Origin: Antilocapra americana
Taxonomy: Eukaryota > Chordata > Mammalia > Artiodactyla > Antilocapridae
Direction of reading: 5' to 3'
NCBI GenBank assembly: GCA_007570785.1
Contig: ML660201.1
Coordinates: 49,384,316 to 49,448,315 of the forward strand
Length of the DNA stretch: 64,000 bases
Position numbers and translations under genes: made by a program. Below, in pieces: positions 1 to 10,469 of the stretch. Positions within the stretch are counted from its first letter, which is position 1. Every line of letters starts with the position of its first letter. The notes under the pieces were generated by a model that saw nothing but the letters and a program-made list of their open reading frames with translations, was not told the DNA's origin and did not search any database.

Positions 1-102
1 CTCGAGAAAGCAAGCCTGCCATGAATTAAAGGGACACCTCCCCAGTTCAGGCTCGACTATTTCAGAGTCTGGACATCTCCAGAAGCTGGGGTGGTGAGGC
101 AG

Positions 103-600
103 CATATGCAAAGTCATTGAAACATCACTTTGCCAACAAAGGTCCACATAGTCAAAGCTACAGTTTTTCCAGGAGTCATGTACAGATGTGAGAGTTGGAC
201 CATAAAGAAGGCTGAGAGCCCAAGAATTGATACTTTTGAACTGGGATGCTAGAGAAGACTCTTGAGAGTCTCCTGGACGGCAAGGAGATCAAACCAGTCG
301 ATTCTAAAGGAAATCAACCCTGAATATTCATTGGAAGGACTGATGCTGAAGCTGAAACTCCAATACTTTGGCCATCTGATATGCGAAGAGCTGACTCATT
401 AGAAAAGACCCTGATGCTGGGAAACATTAAGGGCAGGAGGAGAAGGGGTCTACAGAGGCTGAGATGGGTAGATAGCACCACTGACTCAACGGACATGAGT
501 TTTAGCAAACTCCAGGAGATAGTGAAGGACAGGGAAGCCTGGCGTGCTGCAGTCCGTGGGGTTGCTAAGAGTCGGACATGACTGAGTAACAGAAATGAAA
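103..600 (+). mobile_element. BovB (RTE) LINE, 3' end, 5'-truncated
   Basis: The segment follows the 3' part of the BovB non-LTR retrotransposon, from the end of the reverse-transcriptase region to the terminal signature of an AGTCGGACATGACTGAGTAA type shared with Bov-tA SINEs. The frame is broken by several stops and shifts, so this is a dead copy. BovB is abundant in ruminants and is known to have entered their genomes by horizontal transfer; this supports a ruminant source. Confidence 0.9.
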
Positions 601-805
601 CACCCTCCAAGGACCCTCCGGTACTTTAGCTGTGACCTTCCCGGTAGATACGTCATCAGTCACTGATTTATTCACCACCTCTGTCCCACAAATCCAGGCT
701 TATTTCTAGTTGTTTTATTTACTCAAAGGAATAAAATGGCACTTTCTAGTGTTCTCAGTTAATGAGCAGACTCTCACTAACTCTATAGACAGAGTTCCCC
801 AGATG

Positions 806-986
806 TTTAGTCACCAAGTCATGTCTGACTCTTTGCGACCCCATGGACTGTAGCCCACCAGGCTCCTCTGTCCATGGGGACTCTCCAGGCAAGAAGACTG
901 GAGTGGGTTGCCATGCCCTTCTCCAGGGGATCTACCGACCCAGGGTCGAATCCCAGTCTCCTGCATTGGCCACCTGGGAAGCCCCT
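806..986 (-). mobile_element. Bov-tA SINE
   Basis: The reverse strand reads as a tRNA-derived ruminant Bov-tA SINE. On the plus strand one sees the TCCGACTCTTTGCGACCCCATGG-like block, the CCATGG...TCCAGGCAAGAA block, and the CACCTGGGAAGCCC end, all in inverted order. Confidence 0.88.
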
Positions 987-1999
987 TTCCCAGGTAGGTC
1001 TAAATAAAGGTGTGCGGTCTCCCAAACAACCCCTTCACTACCTTAAACAGGCATGGATGTTTGGGTTTGGGAAGGTGGGATGGGCAGGGGCATATTTTCT
1101 TAGTGTTGCTGTGTATCCTCCCTAAGGTACGGTTGGCAGATCACAGTGCACACCTACCTCCAGGAGCTCAAGCACTAGGCCACAACACTCAGAGTCACCT
1201 GCTCCGGCCGTGACCTGCCCTGTCCCGGGAAGGCACCCCATCCGGCGCTCCTCTGGGCTCAGGCCCACGCTGGGCAGATTCCTCATTGGCCTTGGCATTG
1301 CCTGCCCCCAAGACCAGGGCACCCTCATGGACCATGGGCCTCTGGACAGGAGCATCTCTTTTCTAGCCCATTATTTTCTAATCCACGCAGCTGAAAAATA
1401 CTAGGGGCTGTGAACCAGGAAGTTGGTTTCACCCATGATTCCAGGAGGGAATTTTAGTCTTAACAAGATGAACAAAAGCTTACTTTCTGGACCTAAAACA
1501 GCCTGGGGTGAGGACATAGAGCCCGGCCTTCTCTCTGCCTCGTAATTTCTTCTGGAAGGCGCCAAGGAGACTTCACTTGACTCCACAAGTCCAGCAAACT
1601 TTTTCTTCCTTCTTGTTCAGTCTCTCTCGAGCTCCAGACAGGCACCAGCTTCTCCTCGGACTGGCCACTTGACACGAGGTGTCCAGACACACGGCATGTG
1701 GCTGCCGGCCAAGCCATGCCCTCCCCACAGCCAACTGTGCCAACAGCTCCCGAGAGCATCCAGTTGGGGGCATGGCTGCCTTGAGTGGGCAGAGCCTGTT
1801 GCAGGAGAGGGAGACCCACTGCACACATCTCCATGGTAACCAAACATACCCACTGCTAGAGGAGCCCGTTAAGAAGGAACTTGAACAAACCACATAAACG
1901 CCCACGCATCGCCCTGAATGCTTGCTTCTGGGAACCAACTCCAAGGAAACAAGTCAGCAGAGGGAGAAAAACACAGGCACACGGGCACTGGCTGGAGCC

Positions 2000-2092
2000 A
2001 TGTAATGTGTGTGCGTGTGGCTGACTCGCTTTGCTGGACGGCAGAAACTAACACAACACTGTAAACCAGCGATGCTCCAGTAAAAACTAAAA
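2000..2092 (+). mobile_element. L1 3' terminal fragment
   Basis: A short stretch ending in a GAAACTAACACAACACTGTA-type motif followed by an AT-rich tail matches the extreme 3' end of ruminant L1 elements, also seen at 10395-10460 and 35092-35190. Confidence 0.6.
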
Positions 2093-2099
2093 CAAGAGA

Positions 2100-4090
2100 C
2101 CCCAGACACACCATCAGACAGTCGAACAGCTCAGCTGACGACCCTGTAACTGCTAAAATTATTAAAAATAAAACTAGTAAAGTTACCACTAATGCAATGA
2201 ATGTAACCATGTAACTAACAAAAGTATCACTGTTATTGCAAAGATGACAGAGATATGGGTGAATGTATGACCCAACGTTAAATCAAAAAGGATACAATAT
2301 CGGTGTACAAGAGGACAACTCTAAGAAATGTGTATAAATGTGGACAAAATCGAGAAGGGAAAATATTAGTGTAAATACCCGTTCTAGAGTGACAAGACGA
2401 CAGGTTTCTGTCTTTAAAACTTTTCGTGGCTGTCATGTTGTTCCCACAACTAAAAATGAACTAGACATTGCTGCCTACTGGCAGATGGCGAACTTCCACC
2501 ATCCAGAGGCAGAGGTTTGTCTGGGCGTGTAGACACCTCGCGATACAAAGGGGGCTGCTGACCTCATGACCACTTAAGCTTGTCCAGGACTGGCTGCTGA
2601 GCACCCCATAACTTACATGGCAGCCATCGGTCCTTTTGCTTCAGTGCCGTCCTTTTCGGGGTGTGCAAGAGAGATCATGGCACCTCTGACAGGCTCTTTT
2701 TGCCGCTCACGAAGGGAATGAATTGTCTGAATCCAGAAGTAGCTCGTTTTATCTTCAATGGTCAAATCCATCAGGCCTTGGCCTTGCCTTCTAAGGGCGT
2801 GAGAGCGCAACAAGATGCCAGCGTTCTGTCTCGATAAAGTATCGACAAGATCCAAGAAGCGAGTGTGTGAGAGGGCAGGCGTGTGCGGGCACGTGTATGT
2901 ACCTACCGAAACACATCGCGATGGCGTTTCAAGCCAGATCATTTTCATAAATGAAATGAGGAAGCAGAAACACACACACACACAAATACGGAAAGAAACA
3001 CACTCATCACATATCCTTTAACCAACCAAACAGACGTTCAAGGCTAACCTAATCTAGATTTAGAAACCATGGATTCAGCTCAAACGCTCGGTTTCCAGCC
3101 TCCAAAGAGGCCCTCCCGCTCTCTGACCCCATTTTCTCTTCCACCAACAAAGTTGGAGATGGAGGGATGAGCCTGGCCCCTGCTGTGTTGTATCCACACA
3201 AGGCTCATGGAAACACACTCGAAGACACGCAGAGCCAGGAATGCAGGGCACCCTGGCACCGCCTTCTGCTGAAAGCATTCACTGGCAGCAGCAAGTTGAC
3301 TGAACACTGCTGGCGTCCCCGAGAAGCTGCTCAGACGCGTGCCCGGGTCTCCAACCGCTCGCTGCAAGTGGGGGGGAAGCCGCGTGTTTAGCCACAACAG
3401 GGGTGCCACCGCACTCTGTCCTAAGGCCTGGTTTGCTGGCACTGGAGCTGCAGAGAGAGTGGTTCATGGTTCACGTGAGAAGGCAGGGTGTGCCTAGTTC
3501 AGGAGAAAAGGTTCCTTCCTGCTCAGGGAACCAGGAAGGCTTCCTGGGGGAGGAGGCACTGGAGCGGGTGCTAAAGGCAGGACTGAATTTAAATGCATGC
3601 AGTGAGTGGGGAGAGGGGGTTCCAGGGAGCGAATGTGGAAAAGAGAAACTCAGCCAGACTGTAATAAGAACGTAGGAAGCAATAAAACAGAGACCAGACC
3701 ACAGGGGCCTGAAATGCTAGAGCAAGCACAATCCCAAAGCAGCTGCCGTCTTCAGGGTACGTATCTGCCGTAATTTCAAAATAAACCGATTAAGGAACTG
3801 CCAGCTAGTCAAGCAGCCCCTGGGGGAACCAACAGACTCAACAATAGCTTTTTGCCCCTCAAGGACTGTCTAGTTCAAATGGTAACTGCTTGAGGTGTAA
3901 GATCAGCCTCTGCTCAATATTTATTTTCTCTTTTCCTGGATGATAGAGCAAATATCAAGAAACAGTTGCAGGAGCCAAGAGTCTGAGATAATTTTTAAAA
4001 GAAGCCATGATCACAACTCTTTACAGATAAAACAACACAGGTCAAATATTTTACTTAATTCATCAGTTAATGAGAGACCAGGAAGACGTG
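2100..4090. other. Unassigned intronic sequence
   Basis: No gene, RNA or clear repeat recognised. A short CA run occurs near 2969-2985. Open frames on both strands overlap and lack family resemblance or splice-bounded coding signal, so they are read as chance. Confidence 0.5.
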
Positions 4091-4092
4091 AC

Positions 4093-4306
4093 TGGCTTCC
4101 CAGGTGGCTCCGTGGTAAAGAATTCCCCTGCCAATGCAGGAGATGTAAGAGATGTGGGCTCAACCCCTGGGTTGGGAAGACCCCCTGGAGAAGGAAATGG
4201 CACCCCACTCTAGCATTCTTGCCTGGAAAGTTCCATGGACAGACGAGCCTGGTGGGCTATATATAGTCCATGGGGTCACAAAGAGTCGGACAGGACTCGG
4301 TGAGCA
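4093..4306 (+). mobile_element. Bov-tA SINE
   Basis: Begins with the tRNA-derived GGCTTCCCAGGTGGC-type head, contains the GTGGTAAAGAA and CCAATGCAGGAGA blocks with A/B-box-like segments, and ends with the AAAGAGTCGGACA block typical of Bov-tA. Confidence 0.92.
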
Positions 4307-4574
4307 CACTGTGTTATACCTGGGAGACAGGGAAGAACCATCTAGATGCAGGCCATCAGAAATGCTGAAGCAAATTGCTTAATAGATGCCAAAACCAGTC
4401 AGTCTCCACCACACACAGTTTGCAGTGCTGTGGACAAGAACCACAGGCTTTGCCATCAAGAGTCTACAACTTATGGCTCAAAGGCAAGGAAAGGCCCAGA
4501 GCCCCAGGAATCTGATAACCAGGGAAGTCCTACATTCCCAGTGTGGATGCTAGGAGACTGTAATCCAGCTCAAG

Positions 4575-4773
4575 TGAAGTGACATGAAAGTCGCTTAGTC
4601 GTGTCCGACTCTTTGCGACCCCATAGACTATACAGTCCACGGAATTCTCCAGGCCAAAATACTGGAGTGGGTAGCCTTTGCTTTCTCCAAGGGATCTTTC
4701 TGACCCAGGGATCGCACCCAGGTCTCCTGCACTGCAGCGAGATTCTTTACCAGCTGGGCTGCCAGGGAGGCCC
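4575..4773 (-). mobile_element. Bov-tA SINE
   Basis: Inverted Bov-tA: starts at the GTCGTGTCCGACTCTTTGCG block and ends at GCCAGGGAGGCCC, the reverse complement of the usual tRNA-like head. It lies about 270 bp from the forward copy at 4093 and could pair with it. Confidence 0.92.
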
Positions 4774-5044
4774 AAACCATCTCAAAGTCTTTCACAATTT
4801 TCCCTACAAAGGTGAATACTGATCAAGGTGGAAACTCTTCGGCATGTGTTTATGGAAAACCTAGGTGAGGATGAAGCCTGAGGTTTGGAACCAGGCATAC
4901 GCCTATGTCGTCAAGACACGGCAGGCCCATGCCAACCCCGGGAACGTCAGACTGGGAACCCCGGGCTCTCAAGGGTTGTGCCACAAACCAGGGGACAAAG
5001 ACCCTCCCATTTCTGGAGGCTCCTAAAATGAGAAGCCTGCCACT

Positions 5045-5250
5045 AATCCCAGGTGCTCAGTCTGGCCATGCCTGGGAGTCACCTGAGGAGCTTATAAATC
5101 TCTCATGCCCCACTCTGGAAACCCCAGACCTAGAGCTTCCGATCGTGCTGGTCAGGGTGAAGCCAGAGCATCACTGGCTTTTAAAACCTCTCCACCTCCC
5201 CAACACCACCCAGGCAATTTTAACAAAAAGTCAGGACTAAGGACCACCAG
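5045..5250. mobile_element. MER5-like DNA transposon remnant
   Basis: Contains a CCTGGGAGTCACCTGAGGAG-type start and a CACCCAGGCAATTTTAACA-type end reminiscent of MER5A/hAT-Charlie non-autonomous elements. Strongly diverged. Confidence 0.45.
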
Positions 5251-6071
5251 GCCAGACAATAAGACCCCTTTGTCCTAGACATTCTTTAGGCTTTGTTGTA
5301 ACGTCTTCTTTTAACTGATAGCTGTCAGCCTCTGTGCAAAACTGGAGGATGTCAGTGGGACAGTTTTTGAAAAACGCTCCTCAAAATTAATCTTTGGAAG
5401 ATGCCATGAAACAAGCACAATTTATGACTTGGTCAGACCTGACAAACAGCCTGCCATGTGTTAGAATCTTCCGCTATGTTTGCCATCCATTCAACGAGCA
5501 GTCTGCTGAGCTGAGCACAGGCCTGGTCTCCTGATTTGATGTTTTAGGCATAACATCCTCAAAGCAGTACAAAGATACCCACAGGTGTTGCTAAGAGGCA
5601 CCCACACGTGTGTGGCGAGCATTCACACACACGCTCACACTGTTCACTCAAACAGCAGCCTCCAAATGAAAGATCGGGGCCAAAGAGCTAGGAAGGGACC
5701 CCACCTCACACTGGGGTAACTGATGCATCACATTTTGGTTGGCTTGCCCACAGTGGGGGAGATAAATGACAAGAGGGCAGATGACGTTGAATCCCAGCGC
5801 TCTCCTCCCGCCTCTTCTGAGACCTCTGATGTTATTAGGGATTGCTCAACTACACCAGAGTGGGCGCCAGGCAGTGCCTCGTACTCTGATGGGCCTTGTG
5901 CTAACAGTACAAACCCCTCTTCTAGAGGACACTGTCTGCCTTCCCGTAGGACCACGCAGGGACATGGGCCAAGCGTCTCCCAGCAGGATGCTCTTCCGTC
6001 TCCTCCCTTCCTCGGTCCTTCTGTTCCTCACCCTGGGTGCCCCCACCCTCCACACGCACACACACACTTAC

Positions 6072-6173
6072 TGCAGGCCGCACAGGTGAAGCACGTGTCG
6101 TGGTAGAGGTTCCCCATGGCCTGGCAGGCCTGGCCGGCCCCAAACACCCCCTTGCTGCATTTCACACAGGCTC
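6072..6173 (-). CDS. LIMD1: LIMD1 coding exon 2: start of LIM domain 1
   Basis: This 102-base internal exon encodes residues 466-498 plus the split codons at each edge. The peptide starts ACVKCSKGVFG and ends TCFTCAAC. It supplies six zinc ligands of LIM domain 1: C467, C470, H489, C492, C495 and C498 (numbered from the exon 1 ATG). The last two ligands must come from exon 3, which is outside the window. On the reverse strand a CCCTTGCAG acceptor precedes GAGCC and a GTAAGTG donor follows TGCA. The entering phase (two bases) fits exon 1 exactly, joining G to GA as Gly465. In the Ajuba/LIMD1/WTIP family the three C-terminal LIM domains are protein-docking zinc fingers. Identification is firm because this peptide matches the known LIMD1 LIM1 sequence and is distinct from AJUBA and WTIP. 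Confidence 0.95.
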
Positions 6174-6488
6174 CTGCAAGGGAAAGAACACAGCAGTGAG
6201 TGGGGAGAGAAACACTGTGATGTGAGTCAATAGAAATCAACGGACAAAAGCAAGACACCCACCCCTCCCCATAACCAGCGCATCCCCGAATCCCGAGGAT
6301 CACTCGTCTAGAATATCTCCCTCTCTCGCTCTTTCCCTCCCTCAGTCTCTCAACTGTCAGTCCTTTCAGCTGCAGGGAACAGTCCCGGACTCATGTTCAG
6401 GCTCCCTCCACATCAGCGTGTTAATGCTCAGATAATCTCCACTTCTTGCATCTTCTTCCTTGCCCAAAGCTTTCAAAGGCTCTCATCG

Positions 6489-6630
6489 GGGACTTGCCTG
6501 GTGGCGCAGTGGCTAAAAGTCCTCACTCCCGAAGCAGGAGAACCTGGGTTCGGTCCCTGGTCAGGGAACTAGACCCCACCTGCAGCAACTAAGACCTGGT
6601 GCAGCCAAATAAATAAGTGTTAAATTAAAG
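6489..6630 (+). mobile_element. CHR-type tRNA-derived SINE
   Basis: Opens with GGACTTGCCTGGTGGCGCAG, contains GGTTCGGTCCCTGGTCAGGG (B-box-like) and ends CAGCCAAATAAATAA, the usual pattern of artiodactyl CHR SINEs. Confidence 0.85.
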
Positions 6631-6700
6631 AAGGCTCCCACCATTGTAAGACAACGTCCAAATGCTGCATCACGATTAAAACAGGCCAGATATGCAGGCT

Positions 6701-7010
6701 AAGCGAAAGTCACTCAGTTGTGTCCAACTCTTTGCGACCCCATGGATTATACAGTCCCTGGAATTCTCCAGCCAGAATACTGGAGTGGGTAGCCTTTCCC
6801 TTCTCCAGGGGCTCTTCCCAACCCAGGACTGAACCCAGGTCTGCCGCATTGCAGGAGGATTGTTTACCAGCTAAGCCACAAGGGAAGCCCAAGAATACTG
6901 GAGTGGGTAGCCGATGCTTTATCCGGCTGATCTTCCTGACCTAGGAATCGAACCCGGGTCTCCTGCATTGCAGGCAGATCCTTTACCAACTGAAATATGA
7001 GGGAAGCCCA
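6701..7010 (-). mobile_element. Bov-A2-like dimeric SINE with target-site duplication
   Basis: Two partial Bov-A units lie in tandem on the reverse strand, the second starting near 6892. The element is flanked by an 11-base direct repeat ATATGCAGGCT at 6690-6700 and 7011-7021, which defines the insertion precisely. Confidence 0.9.
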
Positions 7011-7504
7011 ATATGCAGGCTGGGCAACTGCAAATTATTTCCTTTAAGTCTCAGTGGGAACCACCAACAGAGACTTACTAACCTCACTTGTTACAAAGAG
7101 CAATCAGGCCCCCAAGCCCAGGTCCGTCAGTGCTCCTTCCTGCCCTCACCCTGGCCACTGGGTCTCAGCTCCTGGGCTGCCTCTGGGCTCCCCCCCTGCG
7201 CCCCACGCACACCCTCTGCTCCCTTTATGTGGTCCCTTACGTGGGCCAGTCCACATAAAGGGGGGTGTTGGGGGTCTCCCTCCCAAAGAACTCCCTCATT
7301 ATAGTCAAATGAAAAAATAAATACAATTCTGTAAATATGTATGAATAAAAAAAAAAGATTCAGGGAAGAAATACATCAAAACTGTAAAATCATGACTGAT
7401 TTCACTGCTTTGCATCTTCTGTATGAGAAAAAAAAATCTTACGTTGCTTTATAGCCGAGAAAAGTGTAGTCTCAAAAAGTATTCTTTATCTGGTTTTTGT
7501 TGTT

Positions 7505-7603
7505 GGCCACGCTGAGCGGCTTGTGGGATCTTAGTTCCTTGAGCAGGGATTGAACCCAGGCCACGGCACTAATCCTAACCATTGGACTGCCAGGGAATTC
7601 CCC
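7505..7603 (-). mobile_element. CHR-type SINE fragment
   Basis: Inverted CHR element: a GGGATCTTAGTTCC block, then a GGATTGAACCCAGG B-box complement and the CCAGGGAATTCCCC end. Confidence 0.8.
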
Positions 7604-7738
7604 TGGATCTGCTTAAATATATTGTATAGTGTTAAAATGTTTGAGAAACTGATTATATACTTATATACAATTTATATATAAAACACAAATAAACATATGC
7701 AATTTTTCCAAAATTTAAATGTATATAAAAAGGTCCTC

Positions 7739-8057
7739 GAGGCTTCCCTCATGGAATCAGTGGTAAAGAATCTGCCGGCCAATACAGGAGATAGGGCTTC
7801 GATCTGCGCTCCAAGCTAGGGGGGCACCTAGGCGAGCGGGTCACAGCTATTGAGCCTGTGCTGTAGAGCCCGGGAGCCACAGCTACTGAGCCCGTGCGCA
7901 CAACTCCTCGTGTGCACAGCTCGTGAAGCCCGTGTGCCCTGGAGCCTGTGCTCCTCAACAAGAGACGCTACCGCAGTGAGAAGCCCACAGACCGCAACCA
8001 GACAAAGACTGCTCAATGATGAAGACCTGCCATAGCCAAAAACAAACAAACAAAAAG
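7739..8057 (+). mobile_element. ART2/CHR-type SINE, long form
   Basis: Has the GGCTTCCCTCATGG head and GTGGTAAAGAATCTGCC block, followed by repeated TGAGCC(C/T)GTG units and CAACAAGAG, and an (AAAC)n tail after ATAGCCAAAAAC. This is the long artiodactyl form also present at 13266, 26088, 32567, 34391, 41055 and 51901. Confidence 0.85.
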
Positions 8058-8679
8058 CTCCCCCAGCATTCAGCAGGGTCACCAGGGGCTCGGCCAGCCT
8101 TTTCTGGCTCTGTCCCATCTGTCAGGCTGTTCTCAGGCTGCAAATCCACAGCCACACTCTGCCTACAGGGCCAAAAGTCCTGTATTTCAAAGTTCTTATC
8201 ATTCCAAGCTGATAAACTACATCACCTTCAAAGGAAGTCTGAGCTAACACAGCCTTCATGAAATGAAATGCACCCACTCCAACCCCACCAGGTCCACAGA
8301 GACCACACAAGCCCAGGACCCGCACGCCACTTCACCAACACTCCCTTAGGAAGCAGGCGCGGCCGTCTGTAAGAAGGGTCCTGTGTCAGCTGAGAAAACC
8401 GGCTCCTGAGAGAATTCGCTGTGCACAGCTCTAGGGATCACAAGTGGTGGTTATTTGTAGTTCTTCTGTTTCAACGTTTTAGTACGAAGACTTTCAAGCA
8501 TGACAAGGAAAATAGAAAAGAATCCCATGTGCCCACGACCCCAACTCTACCACTGTCAGTACTTTGCTGCCCATCCCTCAGTCAGCCCAACCGTCCGATT
8601 CGTGATGCATTTCACAGTGAGATGCAGAGAGCAGTCCACTTCATCCCAAACGCTTCAGTCTGAATATCATTAATAAGAG

Positions 8680-8870
8680 TTCATTATTGGCTTAGTTATC
8701 TTTTTCAAGATAAAATTCAAACAGTGAAATCCGCAATCTGTAAGTCTATCACCCAATGAGTTTTGATAAGTAACCTATGTAATGCAAACCCCAAGTAAGA
8801 CACAGAACATTTCCAACACCCCAGCAAGTTCCCCAGGGCGCGTCCCTTCCATCTTCTCTTACTAGCTATG
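8680..8870. mobile_element. Old L1 fragment (L1M 3' UTR-like)
   Basis: Contains a diverged segment with GACACAGAACATTTCCAACA and CCAGCAAGTTCCC, reminiscent of older L1 3' UTR sequence. Assignment is tentative. Confidence 0.4.
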
Positions 8871-8884
8871 AAATTGCCTGTGTA

Positions 8885-8909
8885 TGTGTGTGTGTGTGTG
8901 TGTGTGTGC
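8885..8909. repeat. (TG)n microsatellite
   Basis: A TG dinucleotide run of about 12 units inside LIMD1 intron 1, followed by GCGTACAAACACACAGG. Confidence 0.95.
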
Positions 8910-9081
8910 GTACAAACACACAGGCAGGATGAAACTATTGGACAGCTGGTATTTCTTTACCTCGCAAACAGCCTGATAACATTGAAAACTCCAAGGAACT
9001 CAGAGGCATCAGCATGTCTTTTTGTCTGATTATTTCATATACAATGTAGGCTGCTCTTAAGACAAGAGATACATCTATTCT

Positions 9082-9230
9082 GGAACTTCCTTGGTGGCCC
9101 AGGGGCTAAGACTCCACACTCCCGACGCAAGGGGCCAGGGTTCAACCCTTGGTCAGGGAACTAGACCCCACAAGCCATGACTAACTCACCCACATGTGCG
9201 ATCCAGACCCAACACAACCAAGCAAACAGA
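9082..9230 (+). mobile_element. CHR-type SINE
   Basis: Head GAACTTCCTTGGTGGCCCAG and B-box-like GGTTCAACCCTTGGTCAGGG, with an AACACAACCAAGCAAAC tail. Confidence 0.82.
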
Positions 9231-9577
9231 AGAGTGTGCCCGTCCTGAGCAAAGGCATTCCTTTGCTGGCACATTCAGGGCTGCCTCCAACGAGCAAGGC
9301 AGAGTGACGCGGGCAGGATTCTGCCAGCACCACTCCTCTCTGTGGCTGCTAGAGCAGGCTCATCCCTCTAGAAACCAGCAGCGCCGGCGGCTGCCACTGG
9401 GGGCCAGAGGACCAGCCACTGACGCAGGTGGGCCAGGAGCGTGTGCAGACAGACATGGGAGCAGTGGGGCTGCTGTGCCCGGCATCGGGCACACCTACTG
9501 GGCTGTGGCAGGTTACCGGCTGCCTGGGCACAGGCCCGTCTATCCTACTGAACTGGAAGCACCTTCAAGATAGGGGC

Positions 9578-10465
9578 CACATTGACTGTGAGCTGGTGCA
9601 GCCACTATGGAAAACAGTCTGGTGGTTCTTTAAAACAACTAAAAACAGAATTACCATATGATCCAACAATCCCACTCCTGGGCATGTATCTGGAAAAGAC
9701 AAACTCTAATTTGAAAAGATACCTACACTCCAATGTTCAATTTACAAAAGCCGAGACATGGAAGCAATCCAAGTGCCCATCAACAGATGAACGGATAAAG
9801 AAGTGGTGTGTGTGCATACATATACATATTGGAATATTACTCAGCCATAAAAAAGGATGAAATAATGCCACTGGCAGTGACATGGATGGACCTAGAGATT
9901 ACCAAATTAAGTGAAGTAAGTCAAAGACAAATTTTATACAATATCACTCATATGTGGAATCTACAAAGTAATACAAATGAACTTGTTTACAAAAGAGAAA
10001 TAGATGCACAGAGACAGAAAACAAACTTATGATTACCAAAGGGGAAAGAGGGCAGAGGGATAAATTAGGAGTATGAGATTAACAGGTACACACTACTGTA
10101 TATAAAATAGGTAACAAGGATTTACGGCACAGCACAGGGAACTACATTCGGTATCTTGTAATAAACTATAATGGGAAATAATCTGAAAAAGAATATATAC
10201 AGTGGCTCAGCTGGTAAAGAATCCGCCTGCAATGCAAGAGACCTGGGTTCAATCCCTGGGTTGGGAAGATCCCCTGGAGATCTTACTTACCCACTTCAGT
10301 ACTCTGGCCTGGAGAATTCCATGGACTGTAGATAGTCCCTGGGGTTGCAAAGAGTCGGACACAACTGAGCGACTTTCACTATATTATACATACATATAAA
10401 ATCCAAATTGCTTTGCTGCACATCCGAAACTAACTTAATGTTATAAATAGACAATACTTCAGTAA
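9578..10465 (+). mobile_element. L1 3' end, split by a SINE
   Basis: L1 3' UTR-region sequence runs from GGTGCAGCCACTATGGAAAA through AGACATGGAAGCAATCCAAG and ATGGATGGACCTAGAGATTA to a 3' tail at about 10465. A Bov-tA SINE interrupts it at about 10201-10380, after which the L1 resumes with CTTTGCTGCACATCCGAAAC. The copy is 5'-truncated and non-coding. Confidence 0.88.
10201..10380 (+). mobile_element. Bov-tA SINE nested in L1
   Basis: The tRNA-like head lacks its first bases and begins at AGTGGCTCAGCTGGTAAAG; the body ends in AAAGAGTCGGACACAACTGA. L1 sequence lies on both sides, so this SINE inserted after the L1. Confidence 0.9.
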
Positions 10466-10469
10466 AAAA

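Larger units (their letters stand above)
1..6071 (-). other. LIMD1: LIMD1 intron 2 (partial, runs off the left edge)
   Basis: This intron begins at the GT donor directly after coding exon 2 and continues past position 1. Exon 3, which would complete LIM domain 1, was not found in the reverse strand here. The interval holds a BovB 3' end, two or three Bov-tA SINEs, an L1 3' tail and a MER5-like fragment. I recognise nothing in 990-2000, 2100-4090 and 5250-6070. Inference rests on the exon 2 donor and on absence of any further LIM-type coding segment. Confidence 0.75.

Noticed and set aside
6028..6303. A 91-codon free-standing LIM-like protein on the reverse strand
   Set aside because: Only the central part (6072-6173) is LIM sequence; it is bounded by canonical splice sites, so it is an exon and not a gene.
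10202..10399. Small repeated proteins of the MAQLVKNPPAMQETWVQSLG type, found at several places
   Set aside because: They are translations of Bov-tA SINEs, which recur wherever a SINE lies in frame.
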